Part shown: one piece after another, positions 11,541 to 24,564 of the stretch
Layout: each line of letters starts with the position of its first letter
How positions within the stretch are numbered: the stretch's first letter is position 1
NCBI RefSeq assembly: GCF_910596095.1
Contig: NC_056548.1
Location: 18,376,651-18,440,650, forward strand
Length of the DNA stretch: 64,000 bases
Direction: 5' to 3'
Source: Thunnus maccoyii
Taxonomy: Eukaryota; Chordata; Actinopteri; Scombriformes; Scombridae
Notes under the pieces: generated by a model
Seen by the model: only the letters and a program-made list of their open reading frames with translations
Databases searched by the model: none
What the model was told of the DNA's origin: nothing
Made by a program: the position numbers and the translations under genes

Positions 11541-12714
11541 GATAAAATAGTTTTATTTATAGTCTCATAATAAAGGTATGCCTCAACTTGCAAGACAACC
11601 GTTGGCAGTATGTACAACATACCTGTAATTTCCAAGGAATGGAACAAACAAATATTGATTACGTACACACTAATTTACCTCTGCAAAAAGGAAAAAAAAA
11701 AAAAAGAAAAAAGAAAGATAAAACATCCCCAGCACAGGCAAATATTTCAGGGGAAGGCTTTTCTTTGCAGAACTGACACCATTTAAGAGTATACAGCGTT
11801 ATATACTACACACTGAAATGGACTTCCATTAACAAAAATAAAGGTCACTGTCCTTTAACTGCATTGTGTAACATTCAGTATCCATTTGGGGATTTTTTTT
11901 TTTATACCCACATTTTATTTATGATAATAATAAAAATAGAGGAAAATAAATAGTTGAACCTGTGAAAAATCCACTAAAATGACAGGTCAACTTGTTCATC
12001 CTCCTGTGTTCTCTGGAAAAATCTCAAGACAAACATAAGGGAGATCGGACATAAGAATATATATAAGGGTAAGAAATCAATTTCGGTGCATCACTATAAA
12101 TAGAGGGACTCATTTGATTACACAAACATTTCAAAGACCAAAACTTCAGCCACCTACACTGAATAAGGTTGGTTGCATCTTGCATAACGGACATTTTCTC
12201 AAAAGCGACTTCACATTCTTATCTGGAAAAGTTTGAATATTAAAAAGGTAAACCATCCCCAATTATCATTTCTCAAAAGGTCTTAAAGTCTCACAACTCT
12301 TCCAACAGATTGCAGAGGTTGTCCAAAACAAGCAAGTGAGAAAAAAAAAAAAAAAAAAAGAATCTGGATATTTTCTGTAGCTTTACTAAAGCTTCATACC
12401 TTGTCATCCCCATATTTGATTATGAATGGTTATTATGAGGTTTGAAAAGCATTGAGTCCTTCAAAACTGCAGAGCTGCCTTACTTTAAGGGTCTTAAAAG
12501 TTGTTGCTGGGCCATAAGAGGAGTGACAGGGTGCTTGCCAGGAGGAAAAAAGAAGGTAGAAGCGTTTCATACATAATAGCACCTCTCTAACACAGTCTCC
12601 ACCTGGTCTCCTGGACTGGCGTAAGAAGGCAGGACTGAGTGCAGAAAGATAAGAGTTGGGGGCTGGTGGGCAAAAAGAGTCTGTTTGGAGAGGCGGGGGG
12701 GGGGGGACCACAGT
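11541..12714 (-). other. Probable max 3' UTR with AATAAA signal
   Basis: Begins after the max stop (TAG, 12715-12717). It contains homopolymer runs: G13 at about 12694-12706, and A19 at about 12341-12359 on the plus strand. The minus strand has AATAAA near 11552-11557 (ACTATAAATAAAAC), a plausible poly-A signal. Short ORFs in this stretch are shadows. Confidence 0.55.
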
Positions 12715-15700
12715 CTAGCTGGGCTCCACGCGCAGCTTCTTTCTGTTAGGCGGCTCGTCTGGCTCTGATTCAGAGCTGGAGTCGGAGCCGCCGTCGAAGG
12801 CGGACACCGCGCTCCCTTTACGGTTTGTGTACAAGCTGCTGTCAGAAGAGTAGTTTGTCTGGAGCTGAGTGTTCCCCTTGGCCTTCTCCAGTGCACGAAC
12901 TGCAGCGAAGACACAAAAATACAGAAATAAAAACCTATTACATCAAATATGGTATATTGTAACTGAAAGACTACATCTCCCTTTGTCGCATCAACAACAA
13001 AAAAAAAGTTACAGATCTTTACTTACCTTGCTGCTCCAGCAGTGCATTCTGCTTCTTTAAGTCATCGATGTCTTGCTGGTGGGTGTGGTTTTTTCGCCTC
13101 ATGTACTGGATGTACTCGGTGGCTTTGTCTAGAATCTGTGCTCGGGAGGCCTGTTTAACAGAATTCTGTCAGCAAAAATTTCAGAGAGCCATGAGGCAAT
13201 GCTGCAGTGTTAATTTGTACAGTTAAAACATATTATATTCTCTTACCTAACTAACACAGTTACAGTATTATACATTTATGCTGAAATTAGTTTGTAGTCT
13301 TGATTATAAAATGAGGGTTAAAAAAAACAGCAGTCATCCAGAAATTAGCAAGGCACATGCGCCAACATTGACATATTGCAGGATAGTTCCAGGCACACAA
13401 GAAAAAACTAATTCCTTTCATCAAATGACACCAGAGTTTCTCTTTTCCCTACTTGACTCTTATAAGAGAGCAGAACACCATAGAATAGCATTGGCTTTGT
13501 TTGGAACAAACTGGAATAATCTCTGATAAGTGGGTGAATATTATGGAGTTAGAAATTCAGTTGATGAAATAAAGCTGTGCAAGATGAAAGGACCTGCTTT
13601 TTCACCTGCTGATCATCTGTACCAGAGAAGGTACTGATGTTCTCTTTGCTGATAATTTGCAGGGTCAACATACAGTTTGTTTGTTATATTCTCAGACATC
13701 AAAAAGGTACACCGCCCTGCCTGCATGTATGCAAGTCATTAGAAACTAAAAAACAAACTGCAGTAAGGACAATAGAGGCCAGAGGCTCATACTGACTGTT
13801 TGGTATTTGTTTGTTTTCATGCCTCTCAGACATGCAGGTTAGACTTATTAAGACCTGGTGTCCCATTCAGGGTTTCTGCCTTATGCTAATAGTTAGCTGG
13901 AATGAAGCTGGATGGAATGATTAAATCCTATGTTATTGTCTGAGTTATTTGTAGTTATTTGTGTGTGTGCGCGCATGCAATACGTTGATGTGGCACATAG
14001 ATTTACATTTAATACTAACACTTTATGTGACAGGCAGCTGAAATTGTAAGAGTCTTAGTCTTAAGTGTTGAGTCTTAACTTCAACTTGATTTTATTTCCT
14101 TTGCTGGCAGTTTTAGAAAGAATATTTTTCCTCTCACCTTCTCTCCTTGTAATGCAGGCACAGAATCTCGTAAACCGTGGAAGCTGTCCTTAATATGGTC
14201 CCTGCGTTTGCGCTCCAGCGCGTTGTGATGTGCTCGCTTGTCTGCCTGCAAAGGGACAAGCAAAGTATTTATTAAAAACACAGGTTATTTATACCAAAAG
14301 GCACCAGTGAAAACCAAGGAAGTCACAAGAAACTTTGTTACTTAATGTCCATGTGATTCTTTTAACAAGAAGATATGGAGCAATTTAAAACTGCAATATG
14401 TAAAATATTGCAGCTTTAAATGCAACTTGTGTGTATGTGTTAAATGAACTTGCCTGACATCACACAGCAGGAGCCAGTGTGTTAGTATGTTTACAAGGAT
14501 GTGATCTCTGTTTACTGAACTGAAGACATGCTGTTTGCTTTCAGTTACTAAAATGAGACCAGCATACACTGGCAGTCTGAACACTTTGTCCAATCATTGT
14601 CCTTCACATGAACTCTGTATCAACTCCAACGTCTACCTTGTAAATGGACTGAAAAAGAAGCACTAGATGCAGAAAAATGAAATCTTATGCTCATTAGCTT
14701 CCAAAAAAAGAGAGGGCTTTGTACCTATTTGGTACAAGAGTATAGCTCACTACAGGGACTGAGTGACACCGATGTGGCTACAAACAAAGATGGCACCATG
14801 ACTGTAACATAACATGCAGTGTATCAGTGGAGTTACTGCCTGCATTTACAGTCCCCTTCCTTGCAAAGGCCAGTCAGCTCAGCCTCAGGCTGGATGCTGT
14901 TTCAAGGCAGCCTGCTTGTTAGGATAGTGTGGCAGAGTTGGGACAGGATGCAGACGAAGTTAAAGATCACAGGACATCACTAACACCCTTTCTACCTAAA
15001 TAAATTTTACAAATTATTAAACATCAAACACAACTAATGAGAACTCTGTGTTCTGTCATTTAACGTTTTGTCTGTACTGTGATTAAAAGGTGGTAGCCAA
15101 ATTTCTGTAAACGACTGATTACAGACAGATTATTTGTGTTGTGTAGGTAAATAATTGTCAAACACACTTGACTTCGGAACTTACCTATTATAGTTATCAT
15201 ACACCAATTTGCCAGATAAAATGTTAGATTTATAAATATGAGATTTTTATGAACAGTTACAGAGAAGACCAAAGACAATTCTAAACATGATACTACACCT
15301 GCAGCAAGATTTCTTTAGTGTTGTGAAGTTATCAGATAGACAAATATCCCCAGAATGTGAAACTGACCTATGTAAGGGCCTTAAATTTGTCCCCAACACT
15401 CACAAAGACACCTCTGAAACCGATAGATTTTGAAAAGTTTTTCCGATGTCCGAGATTAAGAGTTTGTCAGTTGCAATAAGGTTTGTAATGAAAGCTCAAT
15501 AAATGCACCTGACACACACACTGAACCTACTGTTATTAACATAAATACAAATGTTCACTTGGACAATTACTTCACACATATTTTACAGATACAGAAACAT
15601 TATGGACCGATGAGTATTATGCATTTCATTAACAAGATGACTACAAACAACTACATCAATTAAATTAAAAAATAAATTCAGACAGTAAAGAGTGTTGGAA

Positions 15701-17052
15701 GAAGAACCACTAAAATCCAAACATGTTTTATGTTTTAAAGTCTGCAGTATCCTGTAACAGCAGATGTAGGCTTGACAGGCCTCACAGTATATGTATACTG
15801 TGGCTTTATGTAGATCCAAAGCTGGAGATCCCAGCTTAATCAAATGGGGGGGGAGGGGAATCTGTGGCACAGAGAAATATGTGACCAGATCCAGGATCTG
15901 ACATGATTTCAGATGCATACACAGACAGCACGTGTATGGACTGTTAAATTCAGCAGGTTTGGTCATAATGGGGGTTTTAAATGAGCTTGAACAGCATGTT
16001 TAATGTTGCATTTTGCAGGTATGTTTCAAATGTGGTGTAAACACCTGCAGCACCACTGGAGACTAGCTGTATAGGAACACATTAAAAAAAAGGTGCAGAG
16101 GGCTTGCAGGGAAATGAGAAACGAACATGGCAGGTCCCCAATGGACAAAACATGAAACATTAACACAGCCGTCTCTAATGTCCTATTTGCATTACAGGCA
16201 ACTGCACAAGCTAATGTGGAGGAAGGCTTGAGAACACACAGTCCTTCATGCCTCTTTAGTCGTTTGCTATGTGGTTGAAAGGACATTATATATCGATTCA
16301 TATCAAGATTCTTCAAACTGAAGATTAAACATTAACGGAAGGAAGAGGACACCTGCTAGCTATTACTAAATATAGCTAGGATGACGTGATGGGATTACTT
16401 TTATCTGTAAAAAAAATATATAGGTGAGCTGCAGCATAGTATAAGTATGCTAAACATAACCAAGAAAACCTAGTGGTATCCTCATTTAACACTTGATCTT
16501 AACTCTTGTTCCAGCACCTCTCAGATGAGCTGACCTTGCTTTCAGAAACAGCTTAACTGCTGTTCACGCCTATCGCATCATGTTTTCTTCAATGTCTGCA
16601 ACTTCAGCTTCAACTCAGCGTTTCATTAAAAAGCGTGTCTAATTGAGACAACTGACTGTGATGAACTACAACTGACCCGGAACGCAGTTTAAGAAACAAG
16701 TTGTTGTCCTGCGCTGAACTGCCCCAAAGGAACAATCAATGTCGAACAGGTTTAAAAGCAGCCAGACGACGCTAACTCCTCCTCAGACTGTGTGCTCGAC
16801 TTTTACTGTCAAGCCAGCCAGTCACACTCCAAAAAAACACCTTTTCCCAACATCTCTCTCTCCCTCTTTCTCTCTGTTTGTCTTAAAACGAAGTGTTAGC
16901 CAAGAAACAAGCTAGCTAGCTAGCTCAATCAGGTAGCGTAGGTTGTCAAGAACGATAAAGTTGTTGTTTAGCTAACAAACTGGCTAGCTACTTCTAGAGG
17001 AAACTAAACCACATACATCGCTGTCGACTTCGATGTCATCGTTTTCGCTCAT
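12715..17052 (-). CDS. max: MYC-associated factor X, bHLH-leucine zipper (4 coding exons)
   Basis: Obligate dimer partner of Myc and Mxd/Mnt proteins on CACGTG E-boxes in the nucleus. Coding exons (minus): 17052-17017 (12 codons, [12 protein letters not shown]), 14245-14138, 13150-13027, 12899-12715. Together they encode 150 residues; the human short isoform is 151. The basic region [18 protein letters not shown] (17-34) keeps His19, Glu23 and Arg27, the residues that read the E-box (28, 32 and 36 in the long human form). Helix 2 and the zipper ([12 protein letters not shown] ... [15 protein letters not shown]) are in exon 3. The tail is acidic/serine-rich followed by NRKKLR, the nuclear signal. 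The 27-nt alternative exon of mammals (EEQPRFQSA), expected in the 2.8-kb first intron, was not found. The ATG is the first in a GC-richer promoter region. Confidence 0.97.
14246..17016 (-). other. max intron 1 (2.8 kb)
   Basis: AT-rich intron without other genes. Several ORFs of 66-127 codons (for example 15583-15966) show no family resemblance or codon bias. A CTAG-repeat (GCTAGCTAGCTAGCTC at 16911-16926) sits close to exon 1. Confidence 0.6.
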
Positions 17053-17340
17053 TCTTCGGTAAAAAAAAAAGGTTTCAGAAAAGAAAACAAGCAGCTGTCA
17101 AAACAAAGTGCAGCGACAACTGGAGGCAAATAATAAAACCTAGCACGGCGCTCTGCTACGGCAGAGACATGACGACCAACGGTTTCTCTACACGTGATTC
17201 GCCTACACATGGACGGGAAAACATACACGACGCAGGCGCAACAAAACAAGGCTCTATGGGTAATGTAGTAATTCGCCTACACACTGCCATGTTTTCTCTG
17301 TCGCTGTATCTGGAATTTCAACTACATTCCCAACAAGCCC
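17053..17340 (-). promoter_or_regulatory. max promoter: E-box and two opposed ZNF143/Staf-like sites
   Basis: Upstream of the max ATG there is a canonical CACGTG at 17191-17196 (139 bp from the ATG). ACTACATTACCCA is on the minus strand at 17257-17269 and ACTACATTCCCA on the plus strand at 17321-17332; both resemble the ZNF143/THAP11 core ACTACAATTCCCA. A 13-mer ATTCGCCTACACA occurs twice (17197-17209 and 17271-17283). No TATA box is evident, fitting a housekeeping promoter. Function is inferred from motif similarity only. Confidence 0.5.
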
Positions 17341-19250
17341 AATGGTTTGGACGCACCCACAAAAACATAACGTTGTCTTCTGCCTGTTGCAAACACAGCA
17401 ACCACAGGACCTATAGTGTTGTTATTCTATTTAATCCCAGTATTTGTTTGTACAGATACACAAATATACGTATTAAACTAAGACACATGTAATTAAATTA
17501 ACACGAATAAACCAGTGAGTGATGCATGATGCCCAGTGATTTAATGGGACTTATTCTCTATTAATAGGCCTTTGAGGCAAATATGATTCTGTGGTGATAA
17601 AACAGCTTTGTGCTAAAGTCTGCTGCTTCAGTGGTCATTGTCAGCAGGGTATTGTGCTACAATAACTAGGCTCTTCTCCCAGCATATGATTATGAGGCCA
17701 GATGGTGGCCTAGCTCACTTCGGCTGCCCTCCCCCACTCACCATCCATGGCTGCACACTTGCCTCCATAGGACCTTTAAATAGCTTCTGCAGAAAGCTGT
17801 CACCGCTCAGAACCTACTGCAGCACTACAAAGATGTGCTTAATGTCAGGAATTATCAGGAGTTTTGTCTAATTTGCATAAAACTTAGCTAAACATGGTTT
17901 AACATTCTTAAAATCAACATGATTATCACCTACTGCATAATGTTTATGTGTGGACTATCATAAATATGTGTCATCTTTTTTGTAAATAGAGGTTGCAAAC
18001 CACTGAACCTTTGGCATGTCAGGCCACATTTCACTGTCATCACTGTCTCATCTCTCTTATAAAAACAAACAAACAAACAAAAAATGTTTACTCACCCAAT
18101 AAAAGGATTTTCATGGAAAAAAACAGTACATGAGTCAACATTCATTTGGAGACAGTCTGTGAGGACAACTTTTGAAGTGTCTGCCAAAGTCAGTGTACCT
18201 CCTGGATTCCAGATGCTCATGCCTTTACTAACAATAACACAAAAAACCAAAACTTTCTTATGAAGCCAGAAATATTACGTAACTTGTAATATAAAAGTCA
18301 GGGAGGGCACTTTGTTGTCTTCTGCAGAATTGATTCATCCAGGGAGGAAACATTTTAACATGTTCATTAAATGGTACATTGGATTACATGATGTGCTTTT
18401 TAAGTGCTTGGATTGTTATCAGTGCCTCAGAAAACCCACATCTATTTTTTGTTAGTACATTCATATGGCAGCAGATTTGCAAATGATCTTCATCCCTATT
18501 TTTTTCACAATTCTCTTACTTTCAGTTTTAACTCAGTACACAGGAGTTAAATTATTGAACAACTTCTAATCTACAATATAATTTGCAATATCACTGCCCA
18601 AGTTTAACTTCAACAATCTAAACCAAACTATCAGGGGAAGTTTGCTGTCTCAAAGACTTGTCTCTATGTAGAAGAAGCAGGTTAAAACAAGTTGAACTGT
18701 TGTTCCCCAGAGAGGTTCCACTGAATGTCAGCATGTGAGGTGCATAGAGATTTTAAAATGTGGCCCCTTTTTTTTGACCTAATCTCGACAATGCTAATAG
18801 AGATCAGGCAACAATCAATTTGAGCGATCAGTTCATCTAACATACAGTATCTAGTATCAAAGTATGTCTTTGTTTACAGAAACACCCCATGTTCACAATA
18901 AGAAGAACCTGTTTGAAAAGACTGTTAAGTCTTACAGGCACTGAGCCCTCTGCCTGGTTGCATAATAATAATTGAAGGTCTATTTACACATGCAAGTGAG
19001 GCAGAGTGAGTAGTGGCCTCTTTCAGGGTACAATGGCAATAACATTCTGTTCACATTATCAAGTCCACTGATGCCAAACGTTCCCACGCTGCAGACTTCT
19101 TCTAACTGGCATAAAGCTGAGCTGTATTTCCTGAAATTCTGTGACACACACAGAAGATGAAAGCAGTTCCACAGAATATAGCTTTGATAGTTTGCCTGTG
19201 AGGTCTATGTTCATCTATGCTGTTGTCATGGATCCATGTGACGGAGAGGG
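17341..19250. other. Intergenic region between max and slc10a1
   Basis: The two genes are divergent here. No coding exons, tRNA or recognisable mobile elements were seen, only AT-rich sequence with short A-runs and (CAAA)n at about 18063-18081. Confidence 0.45.
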
Positions 19251-19366
19251 GAGGGCGAGGGGCCAAACTCATAGAAAAGGAGTTCAGCAAAAGAATGTGG
19301 GGAGAGATTGAAACAAGTGTGTGAGCAACCAAAGTCTGAAGCTGCAGAAGTCGGCCTGAAATGAAG
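19251..19366 (+). other. Possible non-coding first exon of slc10a1
   Basis: A purine-rich stretch ending CTGAAATGAAG|GTAAGAAAG gives a strong splice donor at 19366/19367, 1.4 kb before the coding exon acceptor at 20806. If used, its ATG opens an 8-codon upstream ORF that crosses the junction and stops at 20825-20827. The 5' boundary is a guess. RNA evidence would decide. Confidence 0.4.
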
Positions 19367-20806
19367 GTAAGAAAGTGCCTTTATTACCTAGCCCATTATT
19401 ACAATGTTATTATAATTTTGAAGACAGAGACTGGCATTATTGTATCATTTTTTTTATTATTATCAACAATTACCAGAAAGAGACAAAAGAAGAAAAAAAA
19501 CAAAACTAAAAAGAATAAAAGTTTTGTGTTTGGTGCACAGATGGTTTTGTGTCATCCATCTGTTGCTGTTGAATTTCAACGCCTTGCCAAAACTATTAAA
19601 AACACATAAAGGAACAATATTGTTGCACTGTGTGATACATTTCCTTTGTGAGAATGAACAACATATTATTTTCCTCAGTTCTACAAAATGGTAAACCAGT
19701 GGAGATCATACAAATTCAGTTGTGGGGTTGGGTCAAACTAAATCATGTGTGTTGTAATAAAGGAATATGTCACACAGTGCAACAGTGCATCTATTTTATA
19801 CTTTCATTCATATTTGGATCAAAGTAGCATGCAGGCATGTGGTATGCTGTATCAGACTGTACGTATCTACACAGACAATTCTTGTTAACAGGAGTAATCA
19901 ATTATTGGGTTTAGTCTCGTCAGGAGATGTGTTGATTGTAATAAATATGATAAAAGAATGCCATGGTTATCATTTAATTGTAGTCATATCACTTAGGAGT
20001 AAAACATTTTTCAAAAGAGACCAGTTTATCCATTTTACATGTATGACGAACAAGGTACTGATGATGGCTTCACCTAATTGTTTTTCTTAATCTGTAAAAT
20101 GTTTGTAAATGTTTCACCCCCCCCTCTGAATCTATATTAACAAGTAATATTCATTAAACATTTACTATTGATACACAATAAAATAGGAAAGTCAGTTACT
20201 AGGGTCAAATGCATTTAGGTTTTTACTTTCTACCTGAAATGTAGAAGTACTGGTAACAGTGGCTAGTGCCACTTAAATATATGTAATTATTGCTATTGCT
20301 CATTACTTTACACATTTATGGATTGTTACAATATTGAATTTTTTACATTATATTCATAATTTTAGAACAAAATATAGTTAAGAAAGTGGCTATAACAGCA
20401 AAACTATAAACAAATACACCAAGCGAAATATGTGAGTGGATGTACAACAATCTTGTATTACAGGCGGAACAACAATTATTCAGAATCCTACAGAAAACTC
20501 AGTTTTAAGGCTGAAATAATTATTATTTTAATTAGATGACTCTACACCGCTGTGTCTGTCAACACTGATCAACACAAAGGAAGTTTTGCAGTGCCAGGAG
20601 AGAGTATCATGTGAGAATATGATGTGTCTGAAGTTCAAATAGGAGATCTGCAGAGCACTATGTGATACTCAAACTACCAAACCCTTTTCTGAAAGCAAAC
20701 AAAAACACAAGTGGAAATGAAATATGTACAAAAAATAAAACTAATGAAGAATCCAAAACTGTAATTCCTTTGACATTAATGCTTTTAATTTGCTTTTGTG
20801 TGACAG
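19367..20806 (+). other. Presumed slc10a1 5' intron
   Basis: AT-rich stretch before the acceptor TTTGTGTGACAG (20795-20806). The ORFs inside have no family resemblance. No repeat of known type was recognised. Confidence 0.4.
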
Positions 20807-20851
20807 GTGAAAGCCACAGCACACTAAACACACTGTATTGGGACGAGTGCC

Positions 20852-23534
20852 ATGATGAATGTAACAGAGGTCTACAAGGGAATAGATAACATCTACAATG
20901 GCAATGGAAGCACGTTTTTCCTGAAAGTATCTGCCCCCCTAAACATAGCCATTAATATCAGCTCCATCATCATCCTCTCCATCACCATGATATCACTTGG
21001 ATGCAAGATGGAGATTTCGAAAATTAGGACCCATTTCCTTAAGCCGAAAGGAGTAGCCATTGCAATACTGGCCCAGTTCGGCATCATGCCACTGACTGCT
21101 TTCGGTCTGGCCAAATGCCTGCAGATGGATCCCATCAAGACTGTGACTGTGCTCATTTGTGGCTGCTGCCCAGGAGGAAGCTTATCGAACATTTTTTCCT
21201 TGGCCATAAAGGGTGACATGAACCTCAGGTAAACCTGTCGATATACAGAAACATTCTATGGAAATTAGGGTCTTGTTTTGTTTTGAGTTCAGAAACGTAT
21301 AAATTTTACAAAACTGCAAACATGGAAGTCAAGGTCAATATACTCTGACATGCACCTTTACATTTCTAACACATCTGTCTAATAATGTTTCTTCTCTCCC
21401 TGATACCCTCACAGCATTGTAATGACCACTTGCTCCAGCATTGCAGCTCTGGGTCTGATGCCTTTGCTGCTCTTTATCTTCTGCCAAGGCTTCCCCGGTA
21501 TGGAGAACGCTGTACCATACTTCGGCATCATCACTCTTCTCGTATACACCCTGGTGCCTTGCTCCATTGGCATTGCCATTAATCACTACAAACCAAACTA
21601 CACACCGTTCATCTTAAAAGTAAGACAGCCTCACACAAACACAGCCATCACACAAATCTGGTTTAGATTTTGACTTGTCTCAGGGAAAGTATAAGTTTTA
21701 CTAATAACATGACAGCGTGAGAGTGAGCCAGCATGCGCAATACCGGGACCCTGAACCTGAATCATTAATTTTATTATTAACACGTGTACTTCTCCTTCTG
21801 TGACATGTTAAAATGTCTCACGTGAAAAAGGCCTATTGGACACAGAGTTGTTTTTCCCAACATTATTCATCACATGGCATGGGTGCAATTTGTGGTCCAA
21901 ATAAACAGAAAGGTATGTGCAACAGGAAGCCTAAGTCCTTAAATGCTAACTAAAAGCATACCCTGCTTCCAGATGATGTTGGAAAGGGAAGAAGAGAGAA
22001 CTCACTGATTTTCCCTTCACGCTTGCCTCACTAAACATTACCTCAGCTTTGATATTAAGGATAAAGTAACATTCAGGGGAGGACAAACTGGCTCTTGTTT
22101 TATGTTTTCACCTCCTTGACAGGCTGGTCTCAGCATCCTGATCATCTTCAGCATCATTATTGCCATCTTGTCTGCTGTTGCCATCAAAGACGTACTATGG
22201 ATGATCATCATGCCTGATGTTCTGGCTGTGGCGGCGCTGATGCCACTGATAGGTTTTATGCTGGGATATATCATATCCATCTTATGCAGACTCGGTCCAC
22301 AGTAAGTGAATACACCCTACATACACCTGTGAGGTTGTAAACAAGTCAGTATCAATTCAATACTACATACTAATTATGTAAAGCACATACAGTACACACA
22401 AAGAGAAAGCAAAAATGAGTTTCACCACTATTCATAATTATTTACCTGTTTAGCAGCTGTGAATAACTTCCCCAGTTCCTTTTTGCTTTTGCTTTTGCTT
22501 TTGCACTGGTTCCCAAACTATTTGGCACATGATTACTTAAAATGAAGCAATAAGAGAATTGGGATGCATCAGTGACTCCTCATTAAAGGTAATGGTCTTA
22601 GTGTGGACATGATTTGTGAACAGTTCAACTAACAGCTGATTTTTCTTTCATGGGTCTGTTTAATTTGAGCAATAATTTTACGCATCAGATTTTTTTTCTT
22701 TTTCCTTTAATACTCTCATCACCCCTCAGGTTCATCCTGGGACTGTCAGGGGTGTCTTGACTCTCTGGTTGGGAATCAGTGGTGTTCCTCAACAGCACAC
22801 TCAAAAATTTTTTTAGTATGCGTACTGACTTTTTGCAGTTATTAATTAATACATTTTGTACCTTCATCGCACACTACATACTGAAAACCTGCCTTGAATG
22901 AATATGGAATAGTTTATTTCCCACAAGGGATACTGTATTTCTACTAAGATTTTTAATGACCTCTCTAAATGGTAAACAATTATATGCATGTAAATGAGAT
23001 GTCCTGTCATACAGCAGTGATGGAAGGTGCTAAAAGAAAAACTTCAGATAAACCATATTTCTTCAAATTGTATTAAAATGAAATTGAAACCAATGCTCTC
23101 TTTTCAGATGCAGCAGGACCATCTCCATGGAAACAGGGTGTCAAAATGTCCAGCTGTGTGTTGCCATCTTAAAGGTGGCCTTTACTCCACAGGTCATTGG
23201 ACCCATGTTTCTCTTCCCTCTGATATACATAACATTCCAGTGTGCTGAGGCTCTTCTTCTGGTCCTGTGCTTCAGATGTTACCAAACATTCAAACCGCCA
23301 GCTGAGGGTAAATGTCACAGCTGCTTGTGTGTGTGTGTTTCTGTAGAGTGAGGCTGGGAGGAGGGGTGGAGCACATGCACTCTGCCCTTTTGTAGCCATT
23401 GGTCTTTTGAATGAATGCACTGAATGAAACAAGGCAGACATCTAATATCTCCCTTCTCTTACACAGAAACAAGAAAAGACGTTGGCAGTGCTGACGTTAA
23501 ACAAGAAGAAGAAGCTTGGAGGCAGAAAACATAA
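20852..23534 (+). CDS. slc10a1: Sodium/bile acid cotransporter NTCP (5 coding exons)
   Basis: Basolateral Na+-dependent bile-acid uptake carrier of hepatocytes, SLC10 family. Coding exons: 20852-21228, 21415-21619, 22123-22301, 23108-23307, 23467-23534. Junctions are GT/AG and the sum is 342 residues (human 349). The polytopic membrane pattern is clear. Residues that bind Na+ in human NTCP are conserved: Gln75 (AQFGIMP), Ser112-Asn113 (PGGSLSN), Thr130 (IVMTTCSS), Glu262 and Gln266 ([11 protein letters not shown]). N-glycosylation sequons NVT and NGS are near the N-terminus. The C-tail is acidic and short. Exon 1 has adjacent ATG ATG; the first is used here but either may start. The ileal paralogue slc10a2 is an alternative; the [10 protein letters not shown]-like stretch, the KPKG loop and location beside susd6 favour slc10a1. 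Confidence 0.94.
22504..22781. mobile_element. hAT-like MITE in slc10a1 intron 3
   Basis: The termini CACTGGTTCCCAAAC (22504-22518) and GGTTGGGAATCAGTG (22767-22781) are inverted copies matching at 13 of 15 positions. They are the same family of termini as the nested element at 10564-10909. Just upstream, TTTTGC is repeated (about 22482-22504). Confidence 0.7.
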
Positions 23535-24323
23535 CAACATGACAGCGTCACAGACCACAACGTGCTGGAGAGGGAAACGAATGATGATGATGCATCCACT
23601 CAACACACTCAGTGTCTCAATATTATTTGCATATTCATCACTCAGACCTATGATGCTGATATGAAGATCACTGAAGCAACAATTACCACATAAATTACTG
23701 TTTTACTTATTCAAGCCTATAGAATGTAAACTGTGGGTAGTGCATGATGAACTAGGAATATATGATAACAAATAATGACATTTTATATTCATATTTTTGT
23801 ATTTAAATTATCTTAAAGACCCCTCCACAAAAAATGTTTTCTTCTTGTTCATTCTCTTGAATATTGGAGCTTCACTGTGTAGTTTGACACTAAAAGGCTC
23901 TTTTCACATTCCTCGGCTAATGGGGGGGAAAGTTTCTCTGTGCTCAATGAAAATCTCACTTAAAGATGTGTATCTACAAGCATGATTTGTGACATCACAA
24001 AATTGAAGCCCCCAGTGCACATACACTGAGAATGGACTTCTCAGGGAGACATCTTGTGTCAAGCAGTTTTGAAATGAACAATATTTGCATATTCATAGAC
24101 TTTGGATTTTTCAATGAGGGAGAAGGAGAAGGTGTAATTTTAAGGATTTGAATGAGGTAATTAAACCTTTTTTGTGGAAAAACCATTAGACATAAATTAT
24201 TTTCAAAGCAGAATATTTTATATACATCTTAAAATATCTCTGGATGGGATCTTTAAGTAAAACTGAAAATTGCAATTTATGTCTCAGGGGCAAATTTAAA
24301 ACATTTTCATGAGTATGAATAAA
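23535..24323 (+). other. Probable slc10a1 3' UTR with AATAAA
   Basis: Follows the TAA at 23532-23534. AATAAA occurs at 24318-24323 and again near 24393. No coding content. It converges on the susd6 3' UTR about 240 bp further on. Confidence 0.55.
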
Positions 24324-24564
24324 GGATTTTCTTAAATCACAATTACTGATGTGTCATTTGCTCTTTTTAGACTGAAGAACTGTGCTGTATATTAATAAAT
24401 ACTTTCATTAAAAATATGTCAAACCTTGAAGAAAGGTCAGTATCAGATGGTGTCAATATTCTTTACCTACTGTCTGCAAAGATGTCAGGTAGTTAGACTA
24501 AGATGTAGAGAATCAGTTTAATGGAAAAACAAAGATAAAAGCAATTTGCACACCTCAAATAATA

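Noticed and set aside
15583-15966. 127-codon minus ORF in max intron 1
   Set aside because: AT-rich codons and no recognisable motif; intron by position.
14246-17016. Search for the 27-nt EEQPRFQSA alternative exon of max
   Set aside because: No matching 27-nt exon with splice sites could be found by eye.
20893-21219. 108-codon ORF antisense to slc10a1 exon 1
   Set aside because: Shadow of the real exon; the plus-strand frame has the SLC10 motifs.
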